From Actinomadura_E scrupuli (lineage in GTDB: Bacteria > Actinomycetota > Actinomycetes > Streptosporangiales > Streptosporangiaceae): a DNA stretch of 64,000 nucleotides. The stretch covers positions 496,001 through 560,000 of the forward strand of contig NZ_JBPCCU010000003.1 in NCBI RefSeq assembly GCF_050971785.1, read 5' to 3'. The notes beneath the pieces are model-generated. The model had not been told where the DNA came from and ran no database searches. It worked only from the letters and a program-made list of their open reading frames with translations. A program made the translations under genes and the position numbers. Positions 62,032-64,000 of the stretch are shown here, piece after piece. Position 1 is the first letter of the stretch; the number at the start of each line of letters is the position of its first letter.

Positions 62032-62060
62032 TTGACAGCAAATCCGCCTTATCCAACCAT
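62032..62060 (+). promoter_or_regulatory. Promoter for the P450 gene
   Basis: TTGACA at 62032 and AACCAT at 62055, spaced 17, upstream of ATG 62096. The -35 is consensus. Confidence 0.5.
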
Positions 62061-62095
62061 TGCGCCAGGTGAGAGCGATTGGGAGGCGTTCGGTC

Positions 62096-63370
62096 ATGAC
62101 CATGACTCTCGCGGAGATCGACCCGTCGGCACTGGCGTTCTGGCAGCGCCCCCTGCAGGAGCGCGCGGACGCCTTCGCGCTGCTGCGCGCCGAGGACGGA
62201 CCGCTGTTCTACGCCGAGCCGCCGGTCCCGTTCATGCGCCGCGGCAAGGGCTACTGGGCGCTGGTCAAGCACTCCGACGTGTGCGAGGCCAGCCGGAACC
62301 AGGAGATCTTCAGCAGCGAGCCCAGCGCCACCAGCATCTCCGACCTGCCCCGCTACATGTCGCAGTACTTCGGGTCCCTGATCAACATGGACGACCCCCG
62401 GCACGCCAAGATCCGCCGTGTGGTGTCCCGGGCCTTCACCCCCAGGATGCTGGCCAAGACCGAGGACGACATCGCCCGGCGCGCCACCCGCATCGTCGAC
62501 GAGCTGATCGCGGGCGGCCCCGGCGACTTCGTCGAACGGGTCGCCGTACGGCTGCCGGTCGAGGTCATCTGCGACCTGCTCGGCATCCCCGACCGGCTCT
62601 ACCCCACGGTCATCGCCCGGACCAACGTCATCCTGGGCAACACCGACCCGGAGTTCACCTCCATCGGCCCCGGTCTCGGCCTGCTCAGCACCGCCAAGGG
62701 CCTCGGCCAGGTCATCCGCGCCGCCCGGGACCTGCACCGGCTCGCGGCCGGGCTGGCCCGGGAGCGGGTCAAGGACCCGACCGGCGACCTCACCTCGGCG
62801 CTGGTCAGCGCCAACGTCGACGGCGAAAGGCTGACCGCCCGCGAGCTCGGCTCGTTCTTCCTGCTGCTCGTCGTCGCCGGCAACGAGACCACCCGCACCG
62901 CCATCGCGCACGGCCTGAAGCTGCTCACCGACAACCCCGGCCAGCGGGACCGGCTGCTGGCCGACCTCGACGGCGGCATCGGCGGCGCGGTCGAGGAGAT
63001 CGTCCGCTACTCCACCCCGGTCATCTTCATGCGGCGCAACCTCACCCGCGACCACGAGATGAACGGCCACACCTACCGGGCCGGGGACAAGGTGCTGCTG
63101 TTCTACAACTCCGCCAACCGGGACGAGGCGGTCTTCAAAGACCCCGACGTCTTCGACATCACCCGGCACCCGAACCCGCACGTCGCCTTCGGCGGGCCGG
63201 GCTCGCACTTCTGCCTGGGCGCCAACCTCGCCCGCCGGGAGATCGCCGTCATGCTGCGGGAAGTCTTCACCCGGCTGCCCGACATCCGCTCCGACGGCGA
63301 CCCCGACCGCCTGCTGTCGGCCTTCATCAACGGCTACAAACGCCTGCCCTGCACCTTCACCCGCCCCTGA
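62096..63370 (+). CDS. Cytochrome P450 (CYP124/125/142-like)
   Basis: A 424-residue P450. The I-helix oxygen motif is VVAGNETTR (about residue 262), the ExxR is EEIVR, and the haem-binding motif is FGGPGSHFCLGANLAR (about 366-381) with the Cys ligand. INMDDPRHAKIRRVVSRAFTPR is the C-helix region. Overall it looks closest to actinomycete CYP124/125/142 steroid- and lipid-hydroxylases. GGGAGG lies about nine bases before ATG 62096. Substrate unproven. It is followed by palindrome copy C. Confidence 0.92.
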   Translation: MTMTLAEIDPSALAFWQRPLQERADAFALLRAEDGPLFYAEPPVPFMRRGKGYWALVKHSDVCEASRNQEIFSSEPSATSISDLPRYMSQYFGSLINMDDPRHAKIRRVVSRAFTPRMLAKTEDDIARRATRIVDELIAGGPGDFVERVAVRLPVEVICDLLGIPDRLYPTVIARTNVILGNTDPEFTSIGPGLGLLSTAKGLGQVIRAARDLHRLAAGLARERVKDPTGDLTSALVSANVDGERLTARELGSFFLLLVVAGNETTRTAIAHGLKLLTDNPGQRDRLLADLDGGIGGAVEEIVRYSTPVIFMRRNLTRDHEMNGHTYRAGDKVLLFYNSANRDEAVFKDPDVFDITRHPNPHVAFGGPGSHFCLGANLARREIAVMLREVFTRLPDIRSDGDPDRLLSAFINGYKRLPCTFTRP

Positions 63371-63386
63371 CCCCCGCCCTCCCCTT

Positions 63387-63429
63387 CTGTGATCATTTAA
63401 TCGTTCGTCGATTGATTGCATGATCACGC
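63387..63429. repeat. Dispersed 43-base palindrome, copy C (diverged)
   Basis: Starts CTGTGATCATTTAATCGTTCG, the centre T, then CGATTGATTGCATGATCACGC. Preceded by CCCCTTC, as in copy B. Several arm mismatches; only the outer TGATCA part and the centre pair well. It is 16 bases after the P450 stop. Confidence 0.8.
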
Positions 63430-63610
63430 AAGGAGTGCGGCGGACGCGGCGGACACCGCTCGGGGCGGGGCGCGGCGATCCTGGGCTTATCCACAACTTA
63501 GCGTGACAATGTTTATCGATACGGTAACAGTCCGTGGTGCATGCCGGGTATCTGAGTACTGAGCGGAGGACCTCCGCGCGGACACGATCACGAGCAGAGA
63601 GGACGCACCA

Positions 63611-64000
63611 GTGACCACTCTCCAAGAATCGATCGACCTCAACGTCCCGGCCGAAGCCGTCTGGGCCCAGCTGCACAAGATGGAGTCCTACCCGCAGTTC
63701 ATCGAGGGCGTGCAGAGCGTCAAGAAACGCGGCAACGACCAGGCCGCCGTCCAGATCAAGGCCAACGGCCACTCGCAGAAGTGCGACACCGAGATCATCG
63801 ACGGGCGTCGCCACGAGCAGATGACCTTCAAGATCAAGAGTGCCCCGCGCCTGGGCGGCACGATCGAGCTGCGTCCCATGGGGGACCAGCGGACCACGAT
63901 GCAGGTACGGCTGGAGTACGACCCGCAGGAGCTCAGCGACACGTTCGGGCTGAACGGCGCCGGCCACAACGGCGCGGTGAAGCAGACCATGCAGCAGAAC
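63611..64000 (+). CDS. SRPBCC/polyketide-cyclase-like protein (truncated at window end)
   Basis: The first 130 residues are present: opening TTLQESIDLNVPAEAVWAQLHKMESYPQFIEGV, typical of the START/Bet v1-like fold. It then runs off the window. GTG 63611; the ribosome site (AGAGAGGACG) is weak. Function unknown. Confidence 0.85.
   Translation, partial: MTTLQESIDLNVPAEAVWAQLHKMESYPQFIEGVQSVKKRGNDQAAVQIKANGHSQKCDTEIIDGRRHEQMTFKIKSAPRLGGTIELRPMGDQRTTMQVRLEYDPQELSDTFGLNGAGHNGAVKQTMQQN

Noticed and set aside
63487..63496. TTATCCACA near 63488 as a DnaA box
   Set aside because: A single consensus box without a cluster, AT-rich unwinding element or dnaA/dnaN nearby is not an origin.

Overview
The window is very GC-rich and densely coded. 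Many genes start with GTG or TTG, often overlap their neighbours by four bases (ATGA/GTGA), and most have GGAGG-type ribosome sites. Gene content points to a filamentous actinomycete: mycothiol- and PPOX-type enzymes, DUF5999 and DUF3040 small proteins, GlnR-type operators, HATPase anti-sigma-like proteins, WYL regulators and a Tat-exported cholesterol oxidase. My guess is Streptosporangiaceae or a close relative; that placement is inference. I see no rRNA, tRNA, CRISPR array, transposase or prophage.

Layout. 0.1-12 kb: accessory and regulatory genes (membrane protein, a 56-codon acidic peptide, GNAT, lipoprotein, XRE-TPR regulator divergent from an HATPase, tetR-SDR pair, PPOX, hydrolase, DUF5999, second tetR, crotonase with altered catalytic residues). 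12-14.3 kb: glmS and a small conserved gene. 14.5-25.1 kb: a complete assimilatory nitrate block: narK, zinc-ribbon protein, nasA-type nitrate reductase with FAD/[2Fe-2S] partner, nirB, nirD, a HemD-winged-helix regulator of NnaR type, and a CbiX-type chelatase for sirohaem. nasA and nirB each carry a four-half-site GlnR box with identical spacing to the start codon. 25.3-28.6 kb: glyoxalase-fold protein, MarR regulator and ABC exporter. 28.7-31.2 kb: principal-type sigma factor and CDF transporter. 31.2-36.1 kb: menE divergent from menB-menC-menD (menaquinone); menF lies apart at 42-43.2 kb. 36.2-46.6 kb: cholesterol oxidase, Ser/Thr kinase, tyrosine phosphatase, WYL regulator, spermidine-synthase-like protein, carotenoid-desaturase-like flavoprotein, SDR. 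46.7-54.6 kb: HtrA-like protease lacking an export signal, radical SAM protein, two DUF2752 plus small Gly/Tyr-rich membrane protein pairs, GHL10 lipoprotein, DUF3040, HATPase, WYL regulator. 54.7-64 kb: a 1162-residue protein with two atypical AAA+ domains, ABC exporter with divergent TetR regulator, AI-2E-type permease, cytochrome P450, and a truncated SRPBCC gene.

The least expected signals are non-coding. A 43-base palindrome recurs at three places downstream of genes (7101, 11967, 63387), one copy being perfect. A short operator-like pattern TTAC-N3-GTAAAGG occurs four times (9553, 30170, 37829, 46604), one copy being inside the palindrome just upstream of a tetR gene. Both are candidates for something undescribed: a dispersed intergenic repeat family and a small regulon. 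The duplicated DUF2752/dispanin-like module and the large AAA+ protein are the best protein-level candidates.
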